Shown: positions 41,302 to 51,987, counted from the stretch's first letter. The stretch is 64,000 nt of DNA from Emiliania huxleyi CCMP1516 (GCF_000372725.1 NW_005195584.1:260246-324245), one strand, 5' to 3'. Program-made: numbers and translations. The notes: generated by a model from the sequence alone, not told the origin.

Positions 41302-42701
41302 ATGAGAGGCGCGCGGCGCAGTCGAGTATTCGTTGCCTTCAGCGCCACATTCGCCGTGGTTCTCCTCACACAGACCATTCTCCTCGCTCGTGACCACGAC
41401 AATCCCGCGTCCCGTGGCGAGCGCGTGGCTGCCTTTCAGCCTCAGACGCCCACCACCGAATTCACCACCGGCGCCGCTCTGCATGCTGCACTGCTACGGG
41501 ATGGCGAGATGCTTGGTGGTGTCTCAGAGGCCCGTACTGCAATCGTGATGCCCGTTCGGGACGGGAACCTGCCGGCTGCGCTGCGAAACGTCGAGAGCTG
41601 GTCAGTCGGCCGCCGGCCGCCGTGTGCAGCCGCCTCGGGACCCGCGCCCGACTTTGCGTTCCTGCACGCCCAGAGCTTTGCAAGCGAGGCAGCCGCCAGA
41701 TCCGCGGTCGCCATCGACGCCACTATGCGCCAGGGCCGTGCGCACTGCGTGCGTGCGATTCGCTTCCTCGCGGCTCAGATTCCTCTCTCGCTCGACGTGT
41801 ACACCGTTACTCCTACTCACAACTTTTCGGGCCCCAACCGGCACTTCCTCGCTGCCTTCCGGGTGCTGATGCGGCTGAAGCCGCGAGGATTGGCAACCTA
41901 CGACGCATTCCAGCTGATGGAAACCGACACCTACCCGCTCATTCCCGGCTGGGCCAGTGCGATAGCCGCGCTCGCGGCGCCGCCTCTCGCCGACGGGGAG
42001 GAGCATGGGCGTGGTGCGCCATGGGTGCGAGGAGGCATCTCGCTCTGCCTTTCGCCCGCGGACGATGCTTTGCCCAAGCATGTCAATGGCAACGCGCTGT
42101 ACCTGCTCCGGCCCGCCACCTTTGCCGACGCGATGCGGCACGAGCTCCGCCAGCGGGTGCGCTCCTCCCGAGTAGAGCTCTCATGGAAACACAGCGCGCC
42201 TGCAAGTAGTCTGCCTTCGAATGGTCTGGTCATAACAGCTATCTAACATTTCCAGTAGCGCGCTTCTGGCAGTACCGCAAGCCCCGCTATTTGCCCGCGC
42301 AGATCGATCGGTGGGCTTTCGACGTCCTCCTCGGCCGCTGGCTATTTGCGCAGCACAAGTCAAAGGTGGTGCCGTCGGAGCACGTCCTCTCGCTTTCTTC
42401 CTTCCAGCGGAGCCGGACCTGCTGTGAGATCGTCGCGGCGCTTGTCGGCGCGCCGGATCGGGGCGGTGGTGCGGTGGTATTGCCGGGCCGGACCGGTGCG
42501 CTACTGTTGCACACGGGCAATGTCGGCAAAATGCCCGACGACCGGGTCCACCCGGCGATGCGCACGCTCGGCCGCCGGCTCCAGGAGCTCTTCGTGCCAC
42601 GTGAATCAACGTCTTGCGCAGCGCTTCTCTCGGACGCAGAGCACTCGCCCCTTCCGCAGCAGGCGCGCCGCCACCCGCTCCGCGATTGGCAGCACTGCTG
42701 A
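41302..42701 (+). CDS. Golgi type II glycosyltransferase-like protein
   Basis: The ATG at 41302 gives MRGARRSR then a transmembrane segment (VFVAFSATFAVVLLTQTILLA), a Golgi type II layout. Exon 1 ends at 42156; a 53-nt GT-AG intron leads to exon 2 at 42210, restoring SAFEWSGHNSYLTFPVARFW and YRKPRYLPAQIDRWAFDVLL. The lumenal part has AIVMPVRDGNLPAALRNVES, HNFSGPNRHFLAAFRVL and YDAFQLMETDTYPLIPGWA; the ETD motif in a context of a predicted strand is a DxD-like nucleotide-sugar site, and the region resembles algal glycosyltransferases of poorly described families. The 3' end at 42701 is uncertain because exon 2 may splice onward. Substrate unknown. Confidence 0.6.
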
Positions 42702-42782
42702 CGTCCCCACCCACCCCACAGTCGCCTCAAAACCATCCACGCCCGTTGCCGCATTCAGGCACGCGAGCGCTTTGCACCTATC

Positions 42783-44198
42783 ATGCCGTGGAGAGCACGA
42801 CTGAAGGCCGTTGGTGGCAGCTGCGCTGCACCCGATGCGCCGCCGCCGCCTCACTGGTGGGTCCCCTCGCTCTCACTGATCGGCCGCGCGGCTGCAGCCA
42901 GCTTGATGGAGGCGGCGGCTATGGGGCGAGGATGGGGCATGGCCGGCGGCGCTTCTCTGTACGGCACTCTCGACGAGCTGCTGGCGGAGGCGGCCAGAGA
43001 CGGCGGCAACGGGCACGTAGTGGTCGCACTGCTCCAGCCTCCGCTGCAAGCAGCATGGGACGCTTATCTGTCCCATCGCTTCCCACGACTCGCCTCGGCG
43101 GCGCTTGGAGCGCCGTCAGCTAGTACGAGGTTGGGACAGGGCAGTGCGAACGAGCATGCGCGTGAGGAGGCCTTGCGGGCGCTCAGTCTCGAGGCGGCCC
43201 GCGAGGTGAGCGGCGAGGCTAGCCTCTCATCGGAGGAGCGCGCGGAGCGGCGGGCGTGGGCCGGCTCGCTCAAGCGCAACCCGCTCGTCTGCGCCCTCAG
43301 CGACGCAGCGCCTGGCGCCGGCTGCGAAGGGGCGGGCAAGGTGGAGCTACACGCTGCAATTCGCGTGTTGCGGGATCGGACGCTCGTGGTGCCTCTCGGC
43401 GACTCGGCAGCAGCTTCGGCGGCCGTTACAACCGTCTCTCGCTACTTTGGATGGGATCAGCCACAGGCGGGGGTCGAGCGGTTCCCGAGCGACACGCGCA
43501 ATTGGCTCGGCGACCAGCCTCTCGGCGCCTCTCTCCTTGGCGGCGCGAGGTCCCCGCCGGCTTGGCTCGAGGAGGCCGTCATTGGCGGCCAGGGTGGAGG
43601 CGTCGCCGGCTCGCTCGCTCTCGACGACGCGTTGCACCGCGAGGCGATTCGCCTCGCGTATGAGCAGCAACGTTCCGTTGTTTGGGAGGAGCCCGCAGAA
43701 GGGGACTTGTGTTCAGTAGCGGAGACCGCGGGTGCGGTGCGCGAGTTCGCCGCGTCGACGCCGGTCGTCATCAACAAGCGCGAGGCCTTCGAGTTCGACG
43801 GCGACGGATCGCGCGTGTTTGTATTCCCTCTTCAGCCACCTCTCAACCGCTCCGTTGCTCTGCTGCTGCGAGGGCGTAGTCTGCTCGGCGGGTGCCGTGT
43901 CTCGGCCAGGGCTCTCATCTCGCACCGCACCTCCTCTCCTTCGGCTGCCACTCACGACTTTCGCTTCAACTACGAGTCAAAGCCTCCACACGATGGGCCC
44001 GGAGCGAGGTTCACCCTCCCGGAGAGCCGGATTCGCAAGTGCTGCGACGAGGCGGAGGCGGCGAGGAGGGAGCGCGGGGAGGGGCCAGGGTGCGGCTCCG
44101 ATGGCCGGCCGCTCGTGCTGTGGATTGCGATCAAATATCGCGCGACGATGCGCTCGCGCCTCGAGCTGACTGCAGTGTATAGGAATCGTGATACATGA
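42783..44198 (+). CDS. Possible sulfotransferase-like protein or 3' part of the preceding gene
   Basis: Single open frame of 471 codons from an ATG at 42783, the same strand as the glycosyltransferase and only 80 bp after its stop, so it could be further exons of one gene. Readable parts are VVVALLQPPLQAAWDAYLSH, KRNPLVCALSD, AAIRVLRDRTLVVPLGDSAA and VTTVSRYFGW. The latter order (strand, acidic or polar loop, helix ending in GW) resembles the C-terminal part of sulfotransferase domains, where a conserved TE..D....L...LGW occurs, but the 5' phosphosulfate loop is not evident. The last 120 residues contain FDGDGSRVFVFPLQPPLN and become Arg/Glu-rich. Function unassigned; coding status is supported by length and lack of repeats. 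Confidence 0.5.
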   Translation: MPWRARLKAVGGSCAAPDAPPPPHWWVPSLSLIGRAAAASLMEAAAMGRGWGMAGGASLYGTLDELLAEAARDGGNGHVVVALLQPPLQAAWDAYLSHRFPRLASAALGAPSASTRLGQGSANEHAREEALRALSLEAAREVSGEASLSSEERAERRAWAGSLKRNPLVCALSDAAPGAGCEGAGKVELHAAIRVLRDRTLVVPLGDSAAASAAVTTVSRYFGWDQPQAGVERFPSDTRNWLGDQPLGASLLGGARSPPAWLEEAVIGGQGGGVAGSLALDDALHREAIRLAYEQQRSVVWEEPAEGDLCSVAETAGAVREFAASTPVVINKREAFEFDGDGSRVFVFPLQPPLNRSVALLLRGRSLLGGCRVSARALISHRTSSPSAATHDFRFNYESKPPHDGPGARFTLPESRIRKCCDEAEAARRERGEGPGCGSDGRPLVLWIAIKYRATMRSRLELTAVYRNRDT

Positions 44199-44350
44199 GG
44201 AATTGTGACGGAGAACACTCTCCGCTCGAATATGCTTTATACGTATCATCACACTGCGGACGCGTGTCAATGTGAGTTAAACAAAGAGAGCCGAAACAGT
44301 ACACGGAGCACACCAACGTAGGAGATCCGATATCGTACAGCGATGCCTCT

Positions 44351-47300
44351 TCATCGCCCTTGCTGTGCCGACACCAAGCCGGCAAACGTTCCTCGGACCT
44401 CGAGCAGCTCGTCCCACGTGCCCTGCTCGACCACCCGGCCGCCGTCGATGACGGCGATCTTGTCCGAGTTGCGGATGGTGCTCAGCCGGTGCGCGATCGT
44501 GAGCGTCGTCCGCTTCTGCTGGTGCATGATCTCGTCGATCGCCGCCTGCACAATGCGCTCGCTCGTCGTGTCGAGCGCCGACGTCGCCTCGTCGAGCAGC
44601 AGGATGGCCGGCTTGCGCACGATGGCGCGCGCGATGGCGATCCGCTGCTTCTGGCCGCCCGAGAGCGTGCCGCCGCGCAGGCCGACGCTGCTGTTGTAGC
44701 CGTGCGGCAGCGCGCTCGTGATGAAGTCGTGCGCGTTGGCGCTGCGCGCCGCCTCCTCCACGTCCGCTCGCGTGGCGCCCTCCTTGCCGTAGGCGATGTT
44801 CTCGGCGACGGTGCCCTCGAAGAGCACCGGCTCCTGCCCCACCAGCCCGATCTGCTGCCGCAGCCAGCGCACGTTCAGCTCGCGCAGAGGCACGCCGTCG
44901 AGCGCGATCGAGCCCGCCAGCGGGTCGTAGAAGCGCTCGAGCAGCGCCATGAGCGTCGACTTGCCCGACCCCGAGGGGCCGCACAGGGCGACCCGCTGGC
45001 CCGCCTCGATCTCGAGCGAGTACCCGTTGCAGACGAGGTGGTTGGGGGCCCTGGGGTAGGCAAAGACCACATTGCGCACCGAGATCTTGCCGCGGACTTG
45101 CGCGATCTTCCGACCGCTGTTGACCGTGGCGTCGATGCGCGACTCGCGCGCGAGGGTGCCGAAGACCAGCTTGGCCGCCGCGTAGCCCCTTGGAGACTCC
45201 TGCGCGATGACACCGGCGGCGCCCATGCCCATCGACATGAAGAACATGACGATGACTGGCACGAGGAACTTCTCCATCAGCGTCCAGATCTTGGCGTTGA
45301 GGCAGCCGGTCTCGTCGTCGGGCGCCACCAGCGGAGAGCTGCCCGTGGCCGCCTCGGGCTCGAGGATCAGCTGCAGGACCTCGCCAGTCAGCTCCTCGAC
45401 GTCGGCTTGCACGAGGAGGCATCCGACGTACGCGACGATGCCGATCACAGCGACGGGCGCCCCCTTGCCGATGCCCATGGCAAGGGCGGTGAAGATGGCT
45501 TTCTTTTGCGCCTGGCGTGCCTCGGCGTCGGTGTCCGCCTTGTACTCGCGAAGGAAGCGGGCCTCGGCACCGTACGCGGCGACCGTGCGGACGGACTGCA
45601 CGACGGTGGTGACCAGAGAGCCTACGTTAATCCGCCGCTCGTCCGCCGACCTGACGCCGAGCGCCACCATGATCACCACCCCGAACATCGCCGTCATCAC
45701 GGGCATGACGGCGAGCATCATGACCGCCAGCTGCCAGTAGCCAAACGTAAAGATGAGCCAGCTGCCGAAGAGGATGCTCGAGACCTGCCGGATCGCATAG
45801 GCAAACATGTGGCAGTTGAACGCCTGCACGAGCGCAACCTTCTCCCACAGGAAGGCGGTGAGCGCGCCCGCCGAGTTCTGCGGGTCGTCGAAGAAGCCAA
45901 CCTCCTGCCGGAGCAGCGAGCGGATGACGACAGTGCGCAACCTGCGGGTGAGGTGCTCGCCGGCGGTGCCGAAAAGGCCTAGCTCGAGCGTCAGCACCGG
46001 CACGTAGGCGATTCCGATGGCGAAGCACGCAATGCCCCAGAACAGCACGTCGTCGTGGATTTTCTGCGGGTTGATCTGGAAGAACGCAACCGCCACCTTG
46101 GAGAAGGTGAAGCCGAGGGCCGGTATCGTCATGCCGTCCAGCACCGCGAAGAAGCACCCCAGCACCATGAGCACGCCGTCGCCGGGCTTCTGCAGCCGCA
46201 TCGTGCGCCACAAGAGCGGGCCGCGCGTAGGGCTTGGAATCCGCGACTCGCTGCTGTCGGACCAGTCGAAGCGATCGGCCTCTGCAAGCGACTTGGCGTC
46301 GCCACGAACGTCGTCGGCCTTCCTCCTGCGCGCCAGCGCGTCCGCCGCGCGGGTCCACATGGACTGACGGCGGCTCGACGGCAAGCTGTCCCGCTCGAGC
46401 AAGCTGTCCCCCGTCGCCGAGCGCGACACGATCGCCCCCGGCTTGGGCTGCCGAGCCGCGAGCCGCTGGAAGTGGCCATCCTCGATGGCAACCAGCTCGT
46501 CCCACGTGCCCTGCTCGACCACCCGGCCGCCGTCGATGACGGCGATCTTGTCCGAGTTGCGGATGGTGCTCAGCCGGTGCGCGATCGTGAGCGTCGTCCG
46601 CTTGTGCTGGTGCATGATCTCGTCGATCGCCGCCTGCACAATGCGCTCGCTCGTCGTGTCGAGCGCCGACGTCGCCTCGTCGAGCAGCAGGATGGCCGGC
46701 TTGCGCACGATGGCGCGCGCGATGGCGATCCGCTGCTTCTGGCCGCCCGAGAGCGTGCCGCCGCGCAGGCCGACGCTGCTGTTGTAGCCGTGCGGCAGCG
46801 CGCTCGTGATGAAGTCGTGCGCGTTGGCGCTGCGCGCCGCCTCCTCCACGTCCGCTCGCGTGGCGCCCTCCTTGCCGTAGGCGATGTTCTCGGCGACGGT
46901 GCCCTCGAAGAGCACCGGCTCCTGCCCCACCAGCCCGATCTGCTGCCGCAGCCAGCGCACGTTCAGCTCGCGCAGAGGCACGCCGTCGAGCGCGATCGAG
47001 CCCGCCAGCGGGTCGTAGAAGCGCTCGAGCAGCGCCATGAGCGTCGACTTGCCCGACCCCGAGGGGCCGCACAGGGCGACCCGCTGGCCCGCCTCGATCT
47101 CGAGCGAGTACCCGTTGCAGACGAGGTGGTTGGGGGCCGCAGGGTAGGCGAAGACCACGTCGCGCACCGAGATCTTGCCGCGGACTTGCGGGAGCTCAAT
47201 CCCCTGAGGAAAGGGGGCGGGGTGAGAGGCGGAAGAGGCGGAGCTGCGTTGGCCGCCGCACGGCGGACCTCGGAGGATGTCGAGTCGATGGGGGGCTTGC

Positions 47301-49011
47301 GGTGGATCGTCTCGCGCACTGGCGCCGCCCGCTGGCAGGCGCTGAGCACCACGGTCGAGTTCTGCGAGAGGAGGATGAAGAAGGCCATCCCGACCAGGAG
47401 AGAGAAAATGGCCATGAGGGACCGGCCGCCGGAGCGGGAGCACGAAAGCCACGAGCCCATGCTCTCGACGTACTCCTGGAAGGCTGCGACGTCGTCCTGC
47501 AGGAGGAAGAGCTTGAGCGCGGTGATGTTTTGCGCAAAGGCACCGGCGGAGGCGCAAGTGAGTTTGAAGGGCTGCAGGTCGAAGCGGTCCGACTCACACG
47601 AGCCGAGGGCTTGCGGGGTAGAGGTCGAGATGACCCGCGCCGCGCGAGGCAGGGGCTCGCCGCTCGTCTGCTGGAACTCCCTCCAGTTGGCGACCCCGGA
47701 CTGGTAGTCGTTGTTCAGGATGTCGTACGGGTCGCCGCACGAGTAGGTGCAGAACTTGTAGTCGATGTGATCGATGCCGACTGCCGTGCCCGTCGAGGCG
47801 GCAGCGAGCAGCCCCCACTGGGTCGCGGCACCGCTGAAGTCGTCCCACGACTTTGCGGTGAACTCCTGCAGCTCAGGGAACATGCCTGGCGGCGGCGGGG
47901 GCGGCGGGCTGACCACTCTGCCCATCGCCGAGTCGACCGTATCAAGGAAGCTGTCGAGCTGCGCCTCGGTCGACCAGCTGATCTTGGTCGTGTACTCGAA
48001 GGACGAGGCCTCCTGCTCGGCGGCGAGAGCGACGCCGCCGTAGAACTCGCCCAAGGAGGACATGAAGATGATGGCCGAGATGGCTACGGCGGCGGCCAGG
48101 GCGAGCTGCCAGACCATGGCGATGCCGAGCCGCTCTGCGCGGGCGAGCCGCCGCTCGTACCGCGCTGCCGCCACCCGCTCGAGGCCGAGCGAGCAGACGG
48201 TGCGGATGGCGGCGAACGACTCGGTGGCGATGGCGCCTGCGTCGGCTCCGGCGACGGACAGCTTGTGGCTGGCGACGAGCCCGACGACGATGGCGACGGC
48301 GATGGCGATGCCGGGCAGCGGGCAAGCGGCGAAGATGACGAGGCTCAAGTCCCACGAAAAGTAGAGCCCAAGGAGCCAACAAGCGCCCATGGTGACCGCG
48401 GCGTCAAGCATCATGGGCGTCTTGAAGCTGATGCCCTCCTCTATGGCGCGCATCTCCTCGCCAAAGCGCGTCGCGAGCTCCTCGGGCTTGGAGGTGTCGT
48501 ACCAGCCAACGTCTTGTCGCAGGATCGCGCCGAGGTAGGCCTTCTTGGTGGCCGCGATCTGGCGCGCCTTTGAGAGCTCGGCAAGGGCGGTGTAGAATGC
48601 GGTCGTGACGCCGTACACGATGCCAGAGGCGATCATCAGCTTGCACTGCCACAGCATGGACTCGACGTCAAAGCCAGACGCACTCGCAGAGCCGACCTGG
48701 TCGATGGCCCCGCTAAAGCTGTAGAGGAGAGCGGGAAAGCAGAGCCCGGCAACGGCCGCCCAGAACATGCTCGGCAGAATCAGAAATAGCCAATCGAAGA
48801 TCGTGGCGTACGAGTAGAGCTTGAGTGGGCTGACGATGGCGCCCGGGCCAGCAAGAATCGAGCGCCATATCTCAGCCAGAGGGCCGGCCTGAGGCTTAGC
48901 AGTCGACACACGGCAGTCGAGCACGGCCCGACTGGCGGCTGGCGCCTCCTCGGCGAAGGTGACCTTCACCTCCGGCACGCTGCGGAGCGGGGTAGAGGAC
49001 TTGGCGTCCAT
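44351..49011 (-). CDS. Full-length ABCB (P-glycoprotein-type) ABC exporter
   Basis: Two exons: 49011-47269 and 47203-44351, joined by a 65-nt intron; about 1531 residues. Order is TMD1-NBD1-TMD2-NBD2. TMD1 has a large insert of roughly 190 residues with several cysteines (CTYSCGDPY, SCESDRFDLQ), predicted between membrane helices 4 and 6. NBD1 and NBD2 carry Walker A GPSGSGKST, Q-loop VGQEPVLFEGT, signature LSGGQKQR, Walker B ILLLDEATSALD and H-loop TIAHRLSTI; all catalytic residues are present in both, so both sites should hydrolyse ATP. The two NBDs differ by a single residue over the core (HQHKR versus HQQKR). TMD2 includes LGCFFAVLDGMTIPALGFTF and EVGFFDDPQNSAGAL, as in MDR proteins. Export of lipids or xenobiotics is typical of the family. 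It is divergent from the Sec14 gene. Confidence 0.92.
44405..45049 (-). repeat. NBD2 block of near-identical intragenic duplication
   Basis: This 645-bp block is identical by eye to 46493-47137 (NBD1 of the same gene) except for one C/G difference near 44516. Similarity drops sharply outside it. Confidence 0.9.
46493..47137 (-). repeat. NBD1 block of near-identical intragenic duplication
   Basis: Partner of 44405-45049; offset 2088 bp. See that entry. Confidence 0.9.
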
Positions 49012-49132
49012 CGGTGGCGGCAGAGCAACTAACACCTTGAGCACCACCTTGAGGCTGCACAAGGAGTACTATGACACGCCGGGAAGAAAGCAACTAGGGC
49101 TGTGTACTGCTGTAAAGCGTATTTGCCAAGGG

Positions 49133-49384
49133 GGCGACCGCGAGGTGGCACGAAGGTTGCAGCGAGAATCGGAGAGAGACTGCGAAGAGAGATAGGAAGA
49201 GGCGGACGCCCAAGGGTGGGCGACTGCTAGCGCACCACACTCCTCTCCTTAAAATCCCTGTGTGGTGGCGGCGTGCCGTCCTCCCATCCCTCCCTTGGGT
49301 TGTCCGTTTTCTTTCTTTTAAAGCGTATTTGCCGTCCTCCCATCCTTCCCTTGGGCTGTCTGTTTTCTTTCTTTCTTTCTTTAA
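49133..49384 (-). repeat. Dispersed repeat R1, copy d, with internal duplication
   Basis: Reverse R1 copy containing every landmark of copy c. Its right end is duplicated: CCGTCCTCCCATCC and CTTGGG(T/C)TGTC.GTTTTC occur at about 49268-49312 and again at 49331-49372. It lies between the divergent ABCB and Sec14 genes. Confidence 0.8.
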
Positions 49385-49676
49385 AGCGTTGATTTTCTAG
49401 TATCTCCTTCTGCGCTGTTCCTTTTCCGAGAGAGAGAGAGATTTTTAGAAGCCAACATCTTTTTGTGTTTTTGTGTGAAGAGCCAGGGGTTGTGTGAAAT
49501 ACACAGTATTATGATTCGATCGACGATTCGAGTTTGAGGCACGTTTCGAGACACTTGAGACCACTTTGTGTTTATGTGAAGAAAGAAAGAAAGAAAGAAA
49601 ACACAGAACACAACTTGTCGGGCGTGCGTCCTTCCTACTTGCCGGCCCGGCTGCGAGCAGACATATACACACATAT

Positions 49677-50816
49677 ATGCCAGATGCCGACGACGACATC
49701 GACGACACGGAGGTGACGGACGGCGGGGCCGCGTGGATGCAGGACGCAGGGCTCGTCGAGGAGCTCAAAAAGGCCATCGTCGCTGGCGGCGACCGTGTCT
49801 GCATTGAGGACGAGGCCTTCCTCCGCCGCTTCCTATACATAGCCAAGGGTGACGTCACAAAGGCCGCCTCGAGGCACGCGCGGTATTGGGAGTACCGGAT
49901 CAAGCTGTTTGGAAGCGAGCGGCCTTTTGACAAGGCGCACGCAGCCATGTCCCGTGGCGTGCCGTTGACTCCTCCCGCACGCACTGTCCCGTGGCGTGCC
50001 GTTGACTCCACCCGCACGCACTGTCCCGTGGCGTGCCGTTGACTCCTCCCGCACGCACTGTCCCGTGGCGTGCCGTTGACTCCCGCATCCTCCAGCTGCG
50101 AGCTTCTTTCCCGTAGGAGCGGTGCGAGGCGACGCTGCGCACGTGTCCCTTTGTGAAGATCCTGGACGGCGCGAGGGACAAGGAGGGCTGCCAACTGCTG
50201 CTGGTGCGGCCGCGCTATCTGGACTGGAGAAAGGTCGACGAGCAACAGGTGATCGAGGCGATGTGGTACACCATTGAGACGCTGCTGCAGGATGCAGAGA
50301 CGCAGCGGTGTGGCTTCTGCGCCATCAACAGTCTCAAGGGGATGTCGCCCAAAGCGTTCAACCGCAAATTCATGCCCAAGATGCTCGAGTCCGTGCAGAA
50401 TCGGCTGCCCATCCGTATCGGTGCGCTGGCCCAACACATGGGCCTGCCGTCGACCCGTGCGTCGGAACTCGCGAAAAACACATCTTAGGGTCTGTGCTGA
50501 TAGGGGCGATGCGTGTCGTGGACAACCCTGGCTTCTTCAGCGTCATCTGGAGCATCGTGCGCGTCTTCCTAAAGGCGAGCAAAGCCGCGGCGCACTCCCA
50601 CCGCCTCACCGAGGAAAAGGGTCTAGCACTTGAGCACAGGGACGGGTCGATTCCTCCTCTGTCTAGCAACACAATGTCGCTTTCTCCTGCCTATGCCAGG
50701 AGAAGACGAAGAAGCGCATCGAGGTGCTCGGCGGCGACTATGCTCGGCTACTCAACCGATTGCCCAAGGAGTCAATCCCGGAGGAGTTCGGAGGGACGTA
50801 TGTGGTGCGCGACTAA
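49677..50816 (+). CDS. Sec14/CRAL-TRIO lipid-transfer protein
   Basis: Four exons: 49677-49958, 50117-50420, 50504-50574 and 50700-50816 (257 residues; phases consistent). The acidic start MPDADDDIDD is followed by the CRAL-TRIO N-terminal three-helix part (EDEAFLRRFLYIAKGDVTKA, RHARYWEYRIKLFG). Exon 2 gives CPFVKILDGARDKEGCQLLL, WYTIETLLQD, GFCAINSLKGMSPKAFNRKF and ESVQNRLPIRIG, i.e. the lipid-binding core. Exon 3 gives RVVDNPGFFSVIWSIVRVFL, and exon 4 KKRIEVLGGDYARLL and PEEFGGTYVVRD, matching the Sec14 end (PxEFGG). It probably binds phosphatidylinositol, phosphatidylcholine or a lipophilic ligand and works in the cytosol at membranes. Intron 3 is GC-AG. The N-terminus is shorter than in yeast Sec14. 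Confidence 0.87.
49949..50085 (+). repeat. 37-bp tandem repeat carrying the 5' splice site of the Sec14 gene
   Basis: Units start at 49949, 49986, 50023 and 50060. Each contains CCCGTGGC|GTGCCG, the sequence used as exon 1 end and intron start, so four equivalent donor sites lie in series. Confidence 0.88.
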
Positions 50817-51212
50817 TTGAGGACTACGGGAGGATTTCTATATACGTGTACCCTAAGTTTCTCCGAGACCTCGCGAGCGGGCAGGTATTCTTCCGAGAAG
50901 CGAGAATTCTTGAACCAGGAAAAAAATAGCGCACCGCCCTTTCATCCCGCCTCGAGCGCCCTGATCGCCTCCCGGCCTCCCCGTCGCCGCCGCAATGAGC
51001 CGCGACGCCGCCTCCTCGCTGCGCGGCCCGTCCCTCCTTCACCCAGCTGCCTTCACCTCGCCGCTGTTACACTTACAGCAATCCTGGAGACCTGTGAGTA
51101 GGGGGGTAGGGGGTAGGCGCTATGTCTGCATGTGTGCCGTGGGGTAGGGGGGTAGGGGGGTCTGCACGGATCCTACCCTACCCTACGCTTTCACGTCTCG
51201 AACCGCAGACGC
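50817..51212. other. No gene recognised
   Basis: Intergenic; contains GTAGGGGGGTAGGGGG repeats (51090-51165), a G-rich simple repeat. Confidence 0.4.
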
Positions 51213-51818
51213 ATGATGATGTTTTGCTGCCTCGTCATGCACAGCCTATTATTGCCGCGGTGCGCCATTCCATCTGCGCGTCGAGCGCCGCCGGTTCGGC
51301 TCAAGTCATCTCGCTTCGCGGAGATCACCTCGCCGGCCGCTTACGAGGGCCTTGTGCAGACCCTACCGATTGAGGGCGCGACAGTGGTCAAATTCACCGC
51401 CCCGTGGTGCCGGACATGCCGTCAGTCCAACGCGAAGCTCAGCTTTATCGCCTCCAAATGGCGGCGCGCTAGCTTCTATGAGCTGAAGCTGAGCGAACCA
51501 CAAAGCGTCGAGTGGGCCAGGCAGCGAGGCATCAGTCAGCTGCCCTTCATTGAGGTGTACGAGGGGCGAACGTGCATCGAGCGCTTCGTCGCGCCGCCTT
51601 CCCGCGTGCGCGCCCTCTCATCGGCGCTGACGGCTGCCCGTCGGAGGTTGCGGTATCAGCGACGGCTGCGCACCGCTCTGCGGCTACGAGCGCTGCGGCG
51701 AGAGCGACAGCGGCTCCGGAGCGCGCTGCTTGCGCTCGAGAGCGAGGAGCGTGAGCTTGGCAGGCGCCTGCGATGGGACAGGGTCATGCGGCAGCGTGCG
51801 GCGCGGTACGGGTCGTAG
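51213..51818 (+). CDS. Thioredoxin-like protein with Arg-rich C-terminus
   Basis: ATG at 51213, 201 residues. The N-terminus (MMMFCCLVMHSLLLPRCAI) is hydrophobic, then PSARRAPPVRLKSSRFAEI is basic, a signal-plus-transit layout that could direct import into a complex plastid; no phenylalanine follows the presumed cleavage site to confirm this. The thioredoxin fold covers about residues 40-125: VVKFTAPWCRTCRQSNAKL with active site WCRTC, and GISQLPFIEVYEG with the cis-proline. The C-terminal 75 residues are a highly basic helix (RRRLRYQRRLRTALRLRALR) with coiled-coil character, unusual for a thioredoxin and perhaps a membrane or nucleic-acid contact. Related in plan to the protein at 17607-18308. 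Confidence 0.75.
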   Translation: MMMFCCLVMHSLLLPRCAIPSARRAPPVRLKSSRFAEITSPAAYEGLVQTLPIEGATVVKFTAPWCRTCRQSNAKLSFIASKWRRASFYELKLSEPQSVEWARQRGISQLPFIEVYEGRTCIERFVAPPSRVRALSSALTAARRRLRYQRRLRTALRLRALRRERQRLRSALLALESEERELGRRLRWDRVMRQRAARYGS

Positions 51819-51847
51819 CTGTGGGCACATGCCAGGGGTTTTTGTGG

Positions 51848-51873
<26 letters not shown>

Positions 51874-51881
<8 letters not shown>

Positions 51882-51987
51882 ACGTCTTCGGTCCCCGCGG
51901 GAAGCCCCGCGCATAGGACAACAACGTCTGTCCCACACACGCACAGACGCGCACATACATCATGCTCGGGCACCCCCCACAGTGTAG
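51874..51987 (+). repeat. Direct repeat, copy 1 (partner at 54926-55042)
   Basis: About 114 bp following a CTG run: GCTGTTACGTCTTCGGTCCC, AGCCCCGCGCATAGGACAAC and ACATACATCATGCTCGGGC, nearly identical to 54926-55042. It follows the thioredoxin stop by 55 bp. Confidence 0.85.

Noticed and set aside
44360..47707. Very long plus-strand frames opposite the ABC transporter
   Set aside because: Complement shadows of the NBD and TMD coding sequence, rich in Arg/His/Asp, duplicated only because the NBDs are.
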